From NCBI GenBank assembly GCA_026120185.1, contig JANUWF010001631.1, forward strand, positions 1,550,001 to 1,614,000: 64,000 bases of DNA, read 5' to 3'. Position numbers and translations under genes: made by a program. Below, one piece after another: positions 45,350 through 57,639 of this stretch. This DNA is from Voacanga thouarsii (Eukaryota > Streptophyta > Magnoliopsida > Gentianales > Apocynaceae). The stretch's first letter is position 1; each line of letters opens with the position of its first letter. Below the pieces are notes generated by a model. It saw only the letters and a program-made list of their open reading frames with translations. It was not told where the DNA came from and made no database searches.

Positions 45350-46453
45350 TGGTTGGATTAGGAGTACAAGGCTGGCCGAATTTCCTGTGCAAGCTGACCG
45401 AAATTTCTGGTTTCCAAGCTGCCGAAAATCAGTAGTTTTTTTGGAGATAGAAATTCTGGTTTTGTGCAGCTAAGGTAGTTGAATTGTTACGGAGTGTTCT
45501 AGGTGTTTTGAGCTAGGATTTACCGAATTGGATTGTAGCTAAAGAGGGTTGGAATTTCGGACAGCTTGGGTTGATACAAAGCTGCCGAAATTCAGCTAGG
45601 ATAAGGAAGAAAATCCTAGTTGAATTTGGATTGAAATAAAATCTGATTTTATCAAGGATTTGGATAGGATTTCCTCTAATCCTAGAAGAGTTTGGATTGA
45701 GCTAAAAGTGCTCCAAGGTGGCGGACAAAATCTGGAAAAATTTCCAGAATTTTTCCAGCTTAAGGTTTTCGAAAATTCAAGAGAACAAAAGCTGAAAATA
45801 CAACAAACTTTATCCTTATCTAAAATCCTTGAACTTAGGAGTTAAATATAGAGTCTTATTCCTATAAAAGTGGCTTTTAAACCCAAAGAAGATATCTAAG
45901 ACTTTATTAAAATATTTCTCTAAAAAAATTAAATAAATAAAAGGATTATGGCTAAAATTCCTGAAGAGGTAAAATAAGATTTTTCCCTTATATATTCCCT
46001 ATCTCTAATATACATCAAGAAGAGTTTTATACCACTTGAAATTCTTCAAAGTGGCACCTAACTAGGGGTTTTCGGCCAAGGCATGAAGAATACTAGAAAA
46101 GGAATTCAAAAGAAAGCTTAAATTTTTCAAGAGATAGAATTCGAACTCGGGTCACCAAAGGAAATCACCAATCTCTCCGCTATTCCAAAACAACTCCAAT
46201 ACTAATTTTTTTTTTCCACAATCAATTCTCACACCCTAATACTCATCCTTCCAAATTTTCGACCAAACCTCCCTTATCCAAATCTTTAACAACACAACTA
46301 TTTCACATCAATTAATTCAAATGCAAGAGCAACGGAAAAATTCACATGCATCCATGCAAATAAAATTATTCTAACTACCACATAAAATGCAAGATGCTAT
46401 GCAATGCATGACTTTTCCCCATAGTCAAATGTGGTTTTGGACGGGGTATTACA
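45350..46453 (-). repeat. GypB2 3' LTR, truncated
   Basis: Starts TGTAATACCCCG at 46453 and matches the first ~1.1 kb of the 5' LTR (54743 leftwards). tRNA-like module at 46133-46190. Confidence 0.95.
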
Positions 46454-46468
46454 TCCCCTCCCCCTTAA
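46454..46468 (-). other. GypB2 polypurine tract
   Basis: TTAAGGGGGAGGGGA on the minus strand, as in GypB1. The stem-loop GAATTTCG/CGAAATTC lies just upstream (46471-46489). Confidence 0.9.
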
Positions 46469-46487
46469 GAGAATTTCGTCCCGAAAT

Positions 46488-47930
46488 TCAGATTTCATAC
46501 CCTTCGAGCTTACCCGGATACTTCCATCCTAACCATTCCTCCGTTTCCCACGTTGCATCCTGTGCTCCATGATGATCCCAAAGTATCTTCACCATGGGTA
46601 TCTGCTTGTTTCGAAGCGTCTTAATAATCCGCTCCAGGATCTTGACGGGTCTCTCCACATAACTCAGATTGGGTTGCAACTCCAACGGTTCCTCTTTGAG
46701 TACATGACTCAGATCGGGGTTGTACCTTTTTAACTGAGAGACATGGAATACATCATGCATCCCGGTTAGACCATCAGGTAGATCCAATCGGTAGGCAACC
46801 GGTCCAATTTTCTCCAATATCGGGAATGGTCCCAAATACCTAGGACTCAACTTCCCTCCCCTCGGATGTTTCAGGATTCCTCTACTAGGAGTCAACTTCA
46901 AGAATGCATGGTCACCTACTTGGAACTCCAATTCCTTTCTTCTAGAGTCTGCATAACTCTTCTGTCTGCTTTGCGCTACCCTTAGCCTTTCTCGAATTAA
47001 CTTGATCTTGTCCGTCATCTCCTGAATGCATACTTCACCAGTCTTCTTAACGTTCCCTTCTTCTGTCCATCCCCAGTATATCGGTACTTGGCATTTTCGC
47101 CTATACAGTGCTTCGTACGACACCATTCCGATCGATGTCTGATAGCTGTTGTTATATGCTAACTCCGCATGCGGTAAAGACTCAATCCACTTATCTCCAA
47201 AGTCCAAGATACATGCTCGGAGCATGTCTTCTAGTATTTGAATGACTCTTTCGGATTATCTGTCTGTCTGCGGTTGGGCAGAGGTGCTGAATTTCAGGGT
47301 CGAGCCCAAGGACTCCTGGAAGTTACCCCAGAACCTTAAAGTGAATCTAGGGTCCCTATCCGACACGATGCTCGACGGTACACCATGCAACCTTACAATT
47401 TCTAGAGTATATGTCTGAGCCAACTTTTTCATCGAGTCCCTTACGTTTACCGATATGAAGTGCGTTGTCTTTGTCAATTGGTCCACTACTACCCTGATCG
47501 CATCTTTGTGTGACTTGGTCATCGAAAGGCCAGTCCCAAAGTCCATGGTCACCTCTTCCCATTTCCATTCGGGAATCGGTAACGGTTGTAGTAACCCTGC
47601 AGACTTCCTGTGTTCCATTTTAACCTTTTGGCATGTCAGGCAAGTTGACACATGCTGAACTATATCCCTCTTCATTCCAGCCCACTAATATTTCCTCTTC
47701 AAGTCTTGGTACATCTTTACCTCCCCAGGGTGTATGGTATATTTGCTCTTGTGTGCTTCATCCAGTATTCTCTTCCTTAAGTCTTGGATGTTCGGTACGC
47801 AAATCCGGTCCTGAAAGTACAATACCCCTTTCTCATCTGTTCGGAAATCGCCTCCTCCTCTCACGATCTCTTTCTCCCTGAAAATTTGAAATTCTGTACT
47901 GCCCTATTGACCTGATACAATTTCCTGGTC
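46488..47930 (-). pseudogene. GypB2 integrase and chromodomain
   Basis: Open stretches 47675-47256 and 47225-46488 carry CLTCQKVK, MDFGTGLSM, VSDRDPRFTLRFWGNF and SERVIQ, then SPRYLGPFPILEKIGPVAYR and a full chromodomain with PVKILERIIKTLRNKQIPMV, DATWETEEWLGWKYPG. Stops near 47688 (TGG to TAG) and 47254 (CAA to TAA) break it. The three catalytic acids remain. The chromodomain is the best preserved of this family in the window. Confidence 0.9.
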
Positions 47931-47956
47931 CAGCTCGAGTTTCAGGGTCAAGTTGC

Positions 47957-48400
47957 TCATGCAGATCTTCCCCTCTTGCACTTCTCCAGGATATCCTGGA
48001 CTGCCGACACCTTTTGTATTCTCAAGTGTGCCATTTTCACCTTCCGACTTAGAGCGTCTGCTACCACATTCATTTTACCCGGATGGTAGTTAATACGGCA
48101 CTTATATTCTTCCAAGAACTCTATCCACCTACGCTGCCGGAGATTCAAGTCCTTTTGCGTGAAGATGTACTTTAAACTCTTATGGTCTGTGAAAACCTCG
48201 TATTGTGCACCATACAAGTAATGTCGCCATTTCTTCATGGTGAACACTATAGCTGCTAGCTCTAGGTCATGCGTGGGATAATTAACTTCGTGCGGCTTTA
48301 GCTTCCTAGATGCATAAGCTATGACTTTCCCTTCCTGCATCAGCACAGCTCCTAGTCCTTCCTTGCATGCATCTGTCTAGAGTGCATAAGGCTTATCAGC
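47957..48400 (-). pseudogene. GypB2 RNase H
   Basis: [20 protein letters not shown] carries the first catalytic Asp; [40 protein letters not shown] and [10 protein letters not shown] follow. A TGG to TAG stop precedes TDAC at about 48378. Confidence 0.9.
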
Positions 48401-49390
48401 CTCGGGCAAACTCAGTATGGGTGCTGAAATCAACCTCCTCTTAAGTTTTTGGAAGCTCTTCTCGCACTTCTCACTCCAAGAAAAAACGACATCCTTCTTT
48501 AACAGTCGTGTCATCGGTGAAGCTAAAGTAGAGAAGTTTTTAATGAAACGCCGGTAGTACCCGGCCAACCCAAGGAAACTTCCTATCTCGGTAATGTTCT
48601 CCGGTTGTTTCCAATTAGCTACGGCTTCTACCTTAGTAGGGTCCACCTTGATCCCCTCCTTGGATATCACGTGACTAAGAAAAGACACTGAGCTCAGCCA
48701 AAACTCACACTTACTGAACTTGGCATTAAGCTTGAATTCCCTCAGCTTCTCTAAGACCAATTTTAAGTGCTCCACGTGGTCCTCCGAATTTTTGGAGTAG
48801 ATCAAAATGTCATTGATGAATATAACCACGAACTTGTCCAAGTATGGTTGAAAAATGCGATACATCAAATCCATGAATACTGCTGGTGCGTTGGTTACAC
48901 CGAACGACATTACTACAAATTCGTAATGGCCATACCGCGTGTTGAATGCAGTCTTAGGAATGTCTTCTTCTTTGATCCTCACCTGATAGTATCCTTGCCG
49001 TAGGTCCAATTTTGAAAAGCAAGCAGCGCCTTGCAGTTGATCAAACAACTCATCGATCAAGGGTAGAGGGTATTTATTCTTGATCGTTAGATTGTTCAGT
49101 CCCCGATAATCGATACATAGCCTTAAGGTTCCATCTTTCTTCTTAACAAACAACACCGGGGCTCCCCACGGTGACGTACTCGGCCAAATGTAGCCTTACC
49201 TTAGCAGTTCTTCCAATTCTCCTTCAACTCCTTCAACTCTGTCGGTGCCATCTGATAGGGGGTTTTGGATACCGGTTCTGCTCCGGGAATCAGATCCACG
49301 GTGAACATAACTTTCCATTCAGGGGGTAGGAAAGTGAGCTCCGTAGGGAACACATCTGAAAAGTCTTTCACTACCTCCGTACTTTCCAAG
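48401..49390 (-). pseudogene. GypB2 reverse transcriptase, catalytic Asp lost
   Basis: [40 protein letters not shown] and [14 protein letters not shown] are intact. The catalytic box reads FINDILIYS (48809-48820, complement) where GypA1 has FIDD, a G-to-A change that kills the enzyme. The frame shifts near 49205 in the KELKE region. Confidence 0.9.
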
Positions 49391-49500
49391 GTACACTAGT
49401 CTTTTGGTTTGTTTAGGAGATATGCCAAGTATCCCGTACATCCTTTCTTGAGCAACTTCCGGGCTTTAGCTCCGGTAATAAGAAATTTCAGTTCCTTCGT

Positions 49501-49960
49501 TCACTTGCCATTGAATTCGATTACATCCCGTCCAGGTCTCATAAGTTGCACCGTCTTGACCTTGCAGTCCACACGAGCTCCGTGTTTTAACAACCAGTCT
49601 ATGCCCAAGATCAAGTCATAACCGTCTGTGGCCAGGATTATAAGGCCAACCTCCAGAATCTCCTTCCCAACCTCAACTCCACAACTTCCCATTTTCTTTC
49701 CTGCTTCCACCACCTTTCCCAAGGGGGAACTAACTACTAGGGTATAAGGTAGCTCATTTCCTTCCCAGCCCAGACGTGAAGCACATACTTTACTTACGTA
49801 CGAGTGTGTGGATCCTGGATCAATCAGAACATTAACAAGACAACCCTGGATAGAAAGGTTACCTTCGATCACGGCGGCGTCCGCTCCGACTTCCTCTCGG
49901 CTCAGGGCAAAAACTTTGGCCTTCACCTGGGGCTTCAGGCCTCCCGCTCCGGCTGGTCCA
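49501..49960 (-). pseudogene. GypB2 aspartic protease
   Basis: VFALSREEVGADAAVIEGNL, LIDPGSTHSYVSKVCASRLG and YDLILGIDWLLKHGARVDCK cover the whole domain without a stop. The active site is the Asp-Pro-Gly-Ser form. Confidence 0.9.
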
Positions 49961-50440
49961 GCAGCGGCGCCTCTATTTCCTCCCATTGGTTGGGCCGGCG
50001 TGGTCTGCTCAATCCTTAAGGGTTTGGGGCAGACGTTTCTCAAGTGTCCCGGGTCGCCGCAGTTGAAGCACCTCCTCACACCCCCATTGCCCTAGCAGTT
50101 TCTTTCAGTGTGGCCCCGCTTCCCACACAGCCAGCAATTCAAGCTGCCTTGCATCGGTCCCGCTACTGGCACTCGATTTCTCCAGGCTGCAGGTCGCTTA
50201 TTACCGGAAGGCCTCATAGGTGGATGACTTGGTTGAAAGGGTCGGCTCACCGGTCGGTGCCGATCTTCGTTCTCCGTCCGAGAAGCTGCTGGCGTGGCAG
50301 GTGCTCCTCCATGTCGGGGGTGGAACGATGCACCTGCTTAAACTCCAGGGTGGAGGATGCACTCTCCTGCACCGTTCTGCTATACACAACTATTCGGCAT
50401 CTTGGTGCTATCTTAATCACATTCACTCAGGGTCAGTTAG
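49961..50440 (-). pseudogene. gag: GypB2 Gag remnant: N-terminus joined to zinc knuckles
   Basis: The start codon has become ATA (50426-50424 on the minus strand). The first ~40 codons are followed directly by the segment ASRTENEDRHRPVSRPF that lies about 630 bases further on in GypB1. The join is near 50291-50293. The whole gag core is missing. The two zinc knuckles remain, the first followed by a stop (TGG to TAG). Confidence 0.9.
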
Positions 50441-50726
50441 TTATCAATGGGGAAAAGAATATGCTTAGATGCATGATCAATTGATAGCAATGTACTCATC
50501 TAAAAGAGGATGTGATGATAACGTGCAGAGATAAATCAAGTAATAAACGAAACTCATGCTTGTCATATAAACCATTCTTTGCAGAAAAGAAGGGGTCATC
50601 TCATACAATACCCTTTTTATTTAAAATGATAAATAGGCCCTATGAGCCACATGCTCCCTTAAAAAAAAAATAAACAAACAAAAGTATGCAAATTCTAAAG
50701 AAAGAAAAGTAAAAGCTGCTGGTCTT

Positions 50727-51384
50727 CTATGTTCGACTCTCCCTAGTTTCAACAGAAGTATCGAAGTCGTCAGAGGCCGGTTCCACCAGCCACCCCACGG
50801 AACTATCGGGTCCCCCTATATAGTTCCTCGCGAAACCAACGCTCCCACTTGGCTGCCCTAACTCACCCTCTCGGCCTCTCTTAGCTCTCATGGCCGTCTC
50901 ATAGAGCTCATCCAATGCTAATCTAACTATACCCTTAGGCGCAGGCCTCTCACTCCCTAAGTCAGATGGATCAACCAACCCCTTTCTCCTTAGCATGGCA
51001 TCTACGCCCAGTCCATATCGGAGTCCACACCCCTCAGGACTCTCTTCCAACTTCCTCTTTCCCGAATCTACCCCTCCTAGAGCTACTGCCTACGGTCTCT
51101 CTCTCCCGGGACAACCTCCATTACCTCCTCATCCTCTCCCCCTACCCCAACCATCTCTCCCTCATTCTCGTCGTCTCCCTTATTTCCTAGCTCATCTACC
51201 TCTCCCTCACTCAACTCTGTCATCTCCTCATCACCCTCATCTTCCCCTAAGCTCTCCTCGACCTCTATCTCCGTCTCAACCACCAGGTCATCTAACATTG
51301 ACGGCTCATGCTCTCTCTCTGACTCAGACGCGGGTGGATCAGCTACGGCAGTCTCTGACAGCCGATACAACGCTTTTGACCATC
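50727..51384 (-). pseudogene. GypB2 acidic leader ORF (ORF0)
   Basis: Open from a candidate acceptor (TTTTGTTCATAG) through SEREHEPSMLDDLVVETEIE, GDEEMTELSEGEVDELGN and EDEEVMEVVPGERDRR, then a one-base loss near 51083, then EESPEGCGLRYGLGVDAMLR and RPAPKGIVRLALDELYETAM to the stop at about 50727. About 220 codons. Strongly acidic first half, basic and conserved second half, as in GypB1. Family not recognised. Confidence 0.6.
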
Positions 51385-51467
51385 CTATGAACAAAAGATA
51401 AAAATTAGCACTAGACCAAAATAATTAAGAAAATAGAACCCCATAAGTCAAGTAATTGCCTAAACCA

Positions 51468-51481
51468 TGTCTCTGATACCA
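51468..51481 (-). other. GypB2 primer-binding site
   Basis: TGGTATCAGAGACA on the minus strand, next to the LTR end. Confidence 0.9.
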
Positions 51482-51483
51482 AT

Positions 51484-54400
51484 TGTAACACCCCACGACT
51501 ACGTACCCTAAAAGGGCAGGGATGTCGCCCCGTCCCGTAGGATAAGGGGTCTTTAGAACGAGGTATAAAATACAAAGGCAATCTCCACAAGAATCAACTT
51601 AGATAAATAAAGAAATACTCTTATTATATCAAGCTCAACTTGGAGCAAAACGAGATAAAATAACTATCATTCAGAAGTATAAATGACAAAAGTCCTCTAG
51701 AACAGCATAGGAAAAATAGCCAAAGCCTCTACTATCAAGCCCCGCTGCCTCAACACAATCTATCTCCTGAAAACATGATATAAAACGGTGTGAGAATAAA
51801 TCTCAGTAAGTCCTGTGTGTGCACATAGTGTTTTGAACAGTACGTGTATGCAAAGTGTAAAACATTTGTAGAAATAATTTGGCAAGTCATAAACAATCTC
51901 TTTTCGCAAGGAGTGGGTTTTTCTCATTGTCGTACTTTGTACAAAATAAATCCTCCACTCGAATAAACAGTCATGTCACCATATGTTGGGCTCCATGAGA
52001 ACAAAATGGCCAAGGCACCACACTTTGTGCACCTTGTCCGGACCAGATTACCACACGTTGGGTGTTCTAATAAAGGTGAGTGTACAACCAACCGGGTGAG
52101 ATACTCCTCCATCTCTACACCCAACAAAACCATCCGGGTGTCCATGCCGGGAATATAATTAATACCATACCAGGTACACATGCTAGCTCGGACTGGCCTG
52201 ACCAACCAACACTGTCGCCTTTTCATGCAGAGTTCATCTTCTGGAGGTGGCCTCCTACCAGAAGACTTACGCTAGCCCTCCAAGACTAGTATTGTTAGCC
52301 TACCCTTATTGAGTACTCAACGAACATATCCGTTAATTCCTGATTTAAAATATTTCCAAACCTTGGCTTTGTAAAACGTGGTTTTCTTTAAAAGAGATTT
52401 CTAAAAATTTAAGGAAAAGAATAGTTTTCTTTATAAAATCGTTAGTTTGACAAAACCGTTTAAAGAATAAATATCCACATTCACAACCCAATTAATCATA
52501 GTTTAACAATAGCTTTACAAAGCTTCACAGCATAGACTTGCCATCACAACATTTAACAAAACAGTTTATAAAAGGACTTACCATCACAACATTTAATAAA
52601 AGAGTTTATGCAATGACTTACCTGATGTGCCTCAGTTAAATGCAATAAATTCACAGCTGGCTTTCCTTAATTATCCTCCTGATCTAAACCATATAATATC
52701 ATGATCAGGGTCTCAATTAATTCAAACATGCTCTAATCCCATTTATTTTCACAACAATTCTCAATCCCCTATTTAATTCCAAGTAAACTCTTCAATCCCC
52801 AAAGATCATATACTACGACCACATGTTTATCTCGCTAATAAACACCATTAAACTTTACTTTCGGCATCAAGGGAGGGTATTCCCTTACCTTGCAACTACC
52901 AGGTAATGAGGTCTCGATGCTCCTATGGTGATCGTCCCGAGTTCGCTTGAGAAGAAGAGAGAAGCTACCTCCTTTGCTCCTCTTGACCGAAAATTAAAGA
53001 AAAAGATGAAATCAGCCTCTATGGGCGTGATTTAAGGGAAGAAAAGGAGAAGAATAGATGGAATAAGGGAATCAAGAAGTTGATATGGTTTTTGCTTACC
53101 TTAGAGAGTGATAGGTTTTTTGGCTAGGTATAGCTCTTTATGTTTTCGAAAATTTGCAGAGAGAAGTTGCTGAAATTTTCGTGTAGAATGGAGAGGGTAG
53201 ACGGTTGCTATGCTTTAGAGTTGGAGAACATTGGTTTAGGGTTAGATGGTGATGTTTAGAAAGACTCCTAATAGCTTTAGGTTTCTTGGACAGCAAGGGC
53301 GAAATTTCAGCCTGTTGTGCCCCCTCTTGCTGCCGAATTTGGGAGGGTGTAGTGGAGGAAAATATTCTGCAATTTGCTCCTTTGTGCTGTCCAAAATACT
53401 GCTCGAAAGAAGGCTGAATGTGTTCAGAATTTTGGGCCAAACAAGGAAGAGTTTGAGTGAGTTTTGGTGACTGGAAATTCTGTGCAAGTACTGTGCGAAA
53501 TTGCTGAACAAAAGGAGAAAAAATTCTGGACTGTTCAGGCTATAATTCTACCAAAATTTCCAGAGAAAAGATGAGGGTTTTGGGCACTGAAATTGGCTTG
53601 ATCAGCTGGAGTTTTTTGGTGTGTTTTGTGGCAGAATTTATGTTGGATTTGGAGTACAAGGCTGGCCAAAATTCCTGTGCAAGCTGACCGAAATTTCTGG
53701 TTTCCAAGCTGCCGAAAATCAGTAGTTTTTTTGGAGATAGAAATTCTGGTTTTGTGCAGCTAAGGTAGTTGAATTGTTATGGAGTGTTCTAGGTTTTTTG
53801 AGCTAGGATTTACAGAATTGGATTGTAGCTAAAGAGGGTTGGAATTTCGGACAGCTTGGGTTGATACAAAGCTGCCGAAATTCTACTAGGATAAGGAAGA
53901 AAATCCTAGTTGAATTTGGATTGAAATAAAATCTGATTTTATCAAGCATTTGGAAAGGATTTCCTCTAGTCATAGAAGAGTTTAAATTGAGCTAAAAGTG
54001 CTCCAAGGTGGCGGACAAAATCTGGAAAATTTTCCAAAATTTTTCCAGCTTAAGGTTTTCGAAAATTCAAGAGAACAAAAGCTGAAAATACAACAAACTT
54101 TATCCTTATCTAAAATCCTTGAACTTAGGAGTTAAATATAGAGTCTTATTCCTATAAAAGTGGCTTTTAAACCCAAAGAAGATATCTAAGACTTTAGTTA
54201 AAATATTTCTCTAAAATAATTAAATAAATAAAAGGATTATGGCTAAAATTCCTGAAGAGGTAAAATAAGATTTTTCCCTAATATATTCCCTATCTCTAAT
54301 ATACATCAAGAAGAGTTTTATACCACTTGAAATTCTTCAAAGTGGCACCTAACTAGGGGTTTTCGGCCAAGGCATAAAGAATACTAGAAAAGGAATTCAA

Positions 54401-54743
54401 AAGAAAGCTTTAAATTTTCAAGGGATAGGATTCGAACTCGGGTCACCAAAGGAAATCACCAACCTCTCTGCTATTCCAAAACAACTCCAATACTAATTTT
54501 TTTTCCCACAATCAGTTCTCACACCCTAATACTCATCCTTCCAAATCTTCGACCAAACCTACCTTATCCAAATCTTTAACAACACAACTATTTCACATCT
54601 ATTAATTCAAATGCAAGAGCAACGGAAAAATTCACATGCATCCATGCAAATAAAATTATTCTAGCTACCATATAAAATGCAAGATGCTATGCAATGCATG
54701 ACTTTTCCCCATAGTCAAATGTGGTTTTGGGCGGGGTATTACA
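51484..54743 (-). repeat. GypB2 5' LTR
   Basis: 3260 bp, TGTAATACCCCG to GGGGTGTTACA on the minus strand. TGAGTACTCA at 52310-52319, tRNA-like module at 54425-54478 and donor-like GCAAG/GTAAGG (about 52889) are conserved with GypB1. Confidence 0.95.
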
Positions 54744-54917
54744 ATATTCCCAGATCATGAACGGTATCTAGCAACACAGCATGACCACCCAAGAGTCTAG
54801 GATGTCAAGTGGCTTGACATGAACCCTTCAATAACAAACTATAGTGCAATTAACTTCTTTCATCGTACAATATCTCATTTAGTTTGGAGTACGGAATTAG
54901 TGCCAACTCTCTCCAAA
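54744..54917 (-). repeat. CopB-family LTR scrap
   Basis: Minus-strand match to CopB1 LTR 44690-44860. GypB2 begins inside it, about 60 bases further into the LTR than the GypB1 site. It is cut off at 54917, where CopA leader sequence begins. Confidence 0.85.
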
Positions 54918-55848
54918 TTAAATCCTTTGAGAAAATATCTAAGGATTAATTTTTGTTCAAGTTAAAAAAAAACCATTTAATTTGTAGAAAAATATTTTTC
55001 TTGTCAAACATTTTCCCAAAGACTTTGGTCTTTGAGAAAACGTGCACATAGGTACTTAAAAATAAATAGCATGCTAGAAAACAGTAGACGTTTTCACGCT
55101 TTTCTATTTTTTAAATCTAAGTGCCCAAATGAAGAAATTAAACATATTATTTAATTAATTAATGATCTTGTTTAATCCTAAAATCCTATACTAATATTTT
55201 TCATGCAAAATATTCCATGAATATTAACTATTGCAAAAATATTAACTTCGCCTGGTATAGACCCCAAAACAAAAAAGAAAATGCAAGAAAATTACATGGA
55301 AAAATAAAATTTTCTTCTTGGTCCACTACACCCGCCGCACTGGAACGAGCACCCCATCCTTACTACGGTCCACAACACCCACCGCACTGAACAAGGACCT
55401 CGTGGGCAACCCAAGTTCCGAACCCGCAGCCTGCTTGCAGACCAAAGCCCAGACCCGAGCCGGCACCGTTTCCAGTGGGCCCTGCCGGTGCCAGTCCCAG
55501 TCTGACCGAGGTCTCCTTTGATTTTCATTGCAATATTTTTCTGCGAATTTCTTTTGTTTTTCTGCACAACTTCTAGCTGTGTTGGCTCTCCGATTTCAAC
55601 CCAAATACAATGAAATCCAAAAACCAACAATCGCCTATACCCATTAAGATTGGGTTTACACGATTTGCTAAGGAAAACAGTAAATTACAAATCTCCCCTA
55701 TATCTCCATTTGAGAGGTTTAACATGTGAATCTATCTATACCAAAAACAACGAAAGATCACAGTTTAACCTCACATATGTGTCCAGTTTTATTCAACTAG
55801 ATGCATGCTTCGTATATTTGCACAAAATCTTCATGCTCCGATACCAAT
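54918..55848 (-). mobile_element. CopA-family leader with primer site, truncated
   Basis: On the minus strand the primer site TGGTATCGGAGCAT (55833-55846) is followed by leader homologous to 10764-11840 of CopA1. It holds a GC-rich block at 55318-55520 at the same place as the CopA1 GC island but with different sequence. It ends at 54917 without gag. Confidence 0.85.
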
Positions 55849-57617
55849 TGAAGGGTTTAAAGGGGGAAGCAAAGCACGCAGCAGAAGCAAAAAATTTGAA
55901 AACTGAAAATCGCAGATCGGAGCCGGCGCCGGTCATGGCCTGGTGGGACTTCGAGGGAAAAATTTTTTACATCTTTTTCTCGTTCTCAGAATAGGCTGGA
56001 CCGGAATGTGTGGAATTGGGGTAGGTGCGCTAATTGAAACCTCTGGTACGATTCTTGCTAGCCTCCTACTCCATCTGTGCATGTATGTGAACGCCAACCT
56101 CTCGATCTTCCAGTATATGGCTTGCCTAATCCCATTTTATGAACAGCTCACAGGCCTAAGGAATATATTTGAGAGAGAGAAAGGGGATGTACGTTTTTCT
56201 TCACGCCAAAAGAAGAAAAAAAAAATAACATTGTCCTTCTTAACCCTCAGAAGAGTAAAAACATCCTCCTTTATCCTCCTGTTTAACTTAAATAAAACCC
56301 TAGGTTAAACTGGATTGGACCATTAAATTCTTAGTTTAGCCTTTTAGACTAAATTAATTATTTTAATTAGAACCAAATAAATGGCCTAATAAATAATTAA
56401 TTTTTCAGCCCAAATAAACTACTCCAATTAACAAGCCTATATTAGTTTAGTCACAGGTCAATCTTTAATTATTCAAACTGGGCCAAAACCCTAAACAATT
56501 AATTAACCCGCCAAACTAATTTAATTAATTCTTTCTTTCCGGGGACCTTTATTTTATTCTAGCCCAATAATTAAATCAGACTACTTAAATAAAATAAATT
56601 TCAATTAATTTAATTTAAGACCAATTCCTTAGCCTGTATATAATTAGGACCCACGGTCTATACTGGGGACCAAGAGACACACTGCCTTAGCTTCTAAAAT
56701 AACCAAAATACCATTGCCATATAAATAGCTGTATTTTGCATTTTAAATATTCTCTAATATCACCATAAAGAAATATTGATCCCAAGGACAATACTCATTA
56801 GTAAAGTCTCTGACCTATAGGTGAAATGACTAAAATACCCCTCTATACATTGCCATACATTAGAGAGGAAGAAATGTACTAACACCTCTCTAAATGACAT
56901 CTACCATCCTTAGGCTTCTAGTCCAAAAATCCATGACTTCTTGGATTGTTTCAGATTTCCATAGGAGCTACACTAAAGCAAACATCCAAGTCATGTTTCC
57001 CAGGGCCCTGGATATTTAGATCATTCAGACAACCACAAGAGGCGATATAGTATAGAAACTATCTTGTACAAGTCTGTCTTAACTAACTAGTCACACATAC
57101 CCAACATGCAAGTATATTGGTCTTACAAAAGAACCTCAACTATAGCATATCAAAATACATGCTTCCAACTTCATCAGACCACCGACTCATACTCAAGTCA
57201 TAGAGTACTAGTCCACGCTGTAGCAGTAGTAGTCTAGGTTCTACCATATTGTACTTTTTAAAAACCACCATTACAGGTCATGTTCTACATATTCGAAATA
57301 CACTTATGTTATGAAGTGAGTGGACTACTCACTGGCTAAAGGTAAGCCATTCACCATTTAGAGTTCATAACATAAAAACCTATACATGATAAGATTGTCA
57401 TTCTTATCAATCAGTTAAGAACAAACGTTTATGTGTTAAGTAACCCATGATCCATACCTTACTGTAAAAGTCTGCCATTCATATGGACCACTTAAACACA
57501 ATAGGTCTTTTCCAAACGTAGAAATGTAAATTCACAAACAATTTTTAAAAATAATTTTTTTTAAAACATTCGATGTTTACAGCAGAAACCTAGTCTAAGA
57601 GGTCATATTTTCCAATA
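55849..57617 (-). repeat. CopA2 LTR (1769 bp)
   Basis: On the minus strand it starts TATTGG at 57617 and ends at 55849. It is homologous to the CopA1 LTR but well diverged. TGGGCC (56479-56484) lies directly beside a telobox AAACCCTAA (56486-56494), with AGCCCA at about 56408 and 56571. It is both the 3' LTR of the gag-pol to its right and the 5' LTR of the leader to its left. Confidence 0.85.
55963..56082 (-). CDS. Small Arg-rich ORF in CopA2 LTR, counterpart of 10518-10644
   Basis: ATG at 56082 (minus) opens MHRWSRRLARIVPEVSISAP and ends with LRTRKRCKK. It shares SRRLA near the start, PE and VQP in the middle and a basic end with the CopA1 ORF, at the same distance from the LTR end, although the DNA has diverged. 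The donor is changed: a GT lies four bases off the CopA1 position. Confidence 0.4.
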
Positions 57618-57639
57618 ATCTCCCACTTACATTCTAAGA

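Larger units (their letters stand above)
45350..54743 (-). mobile_element. GypB2: chromovirus, minus strand, Gag deleted, 3' LTR truncated
   Basis: On the minus strand the order is 5' LTR 54743-51484 (3260 bp), primer site, acidic leader ORF, gag remnant, protease, RT, RNase H, integrase, chromodomain, polypurine tract and 3' LTR from 46453. The 3' LTR ends after about 1.1 kb at 45350, at a microhomology junction with CopB1. Most of Gag is deleted near 50291. The left target duplication is lost; ATATT at 54744-54748 would be the right copy. Confidence 0.95.

Noticed and set aside
55650..56308. Plus-strand ORFs of 114 and 121 codons as host genes
   Set aside because: They are antisense to the CopA2 LTR and leader and contain no known domain.
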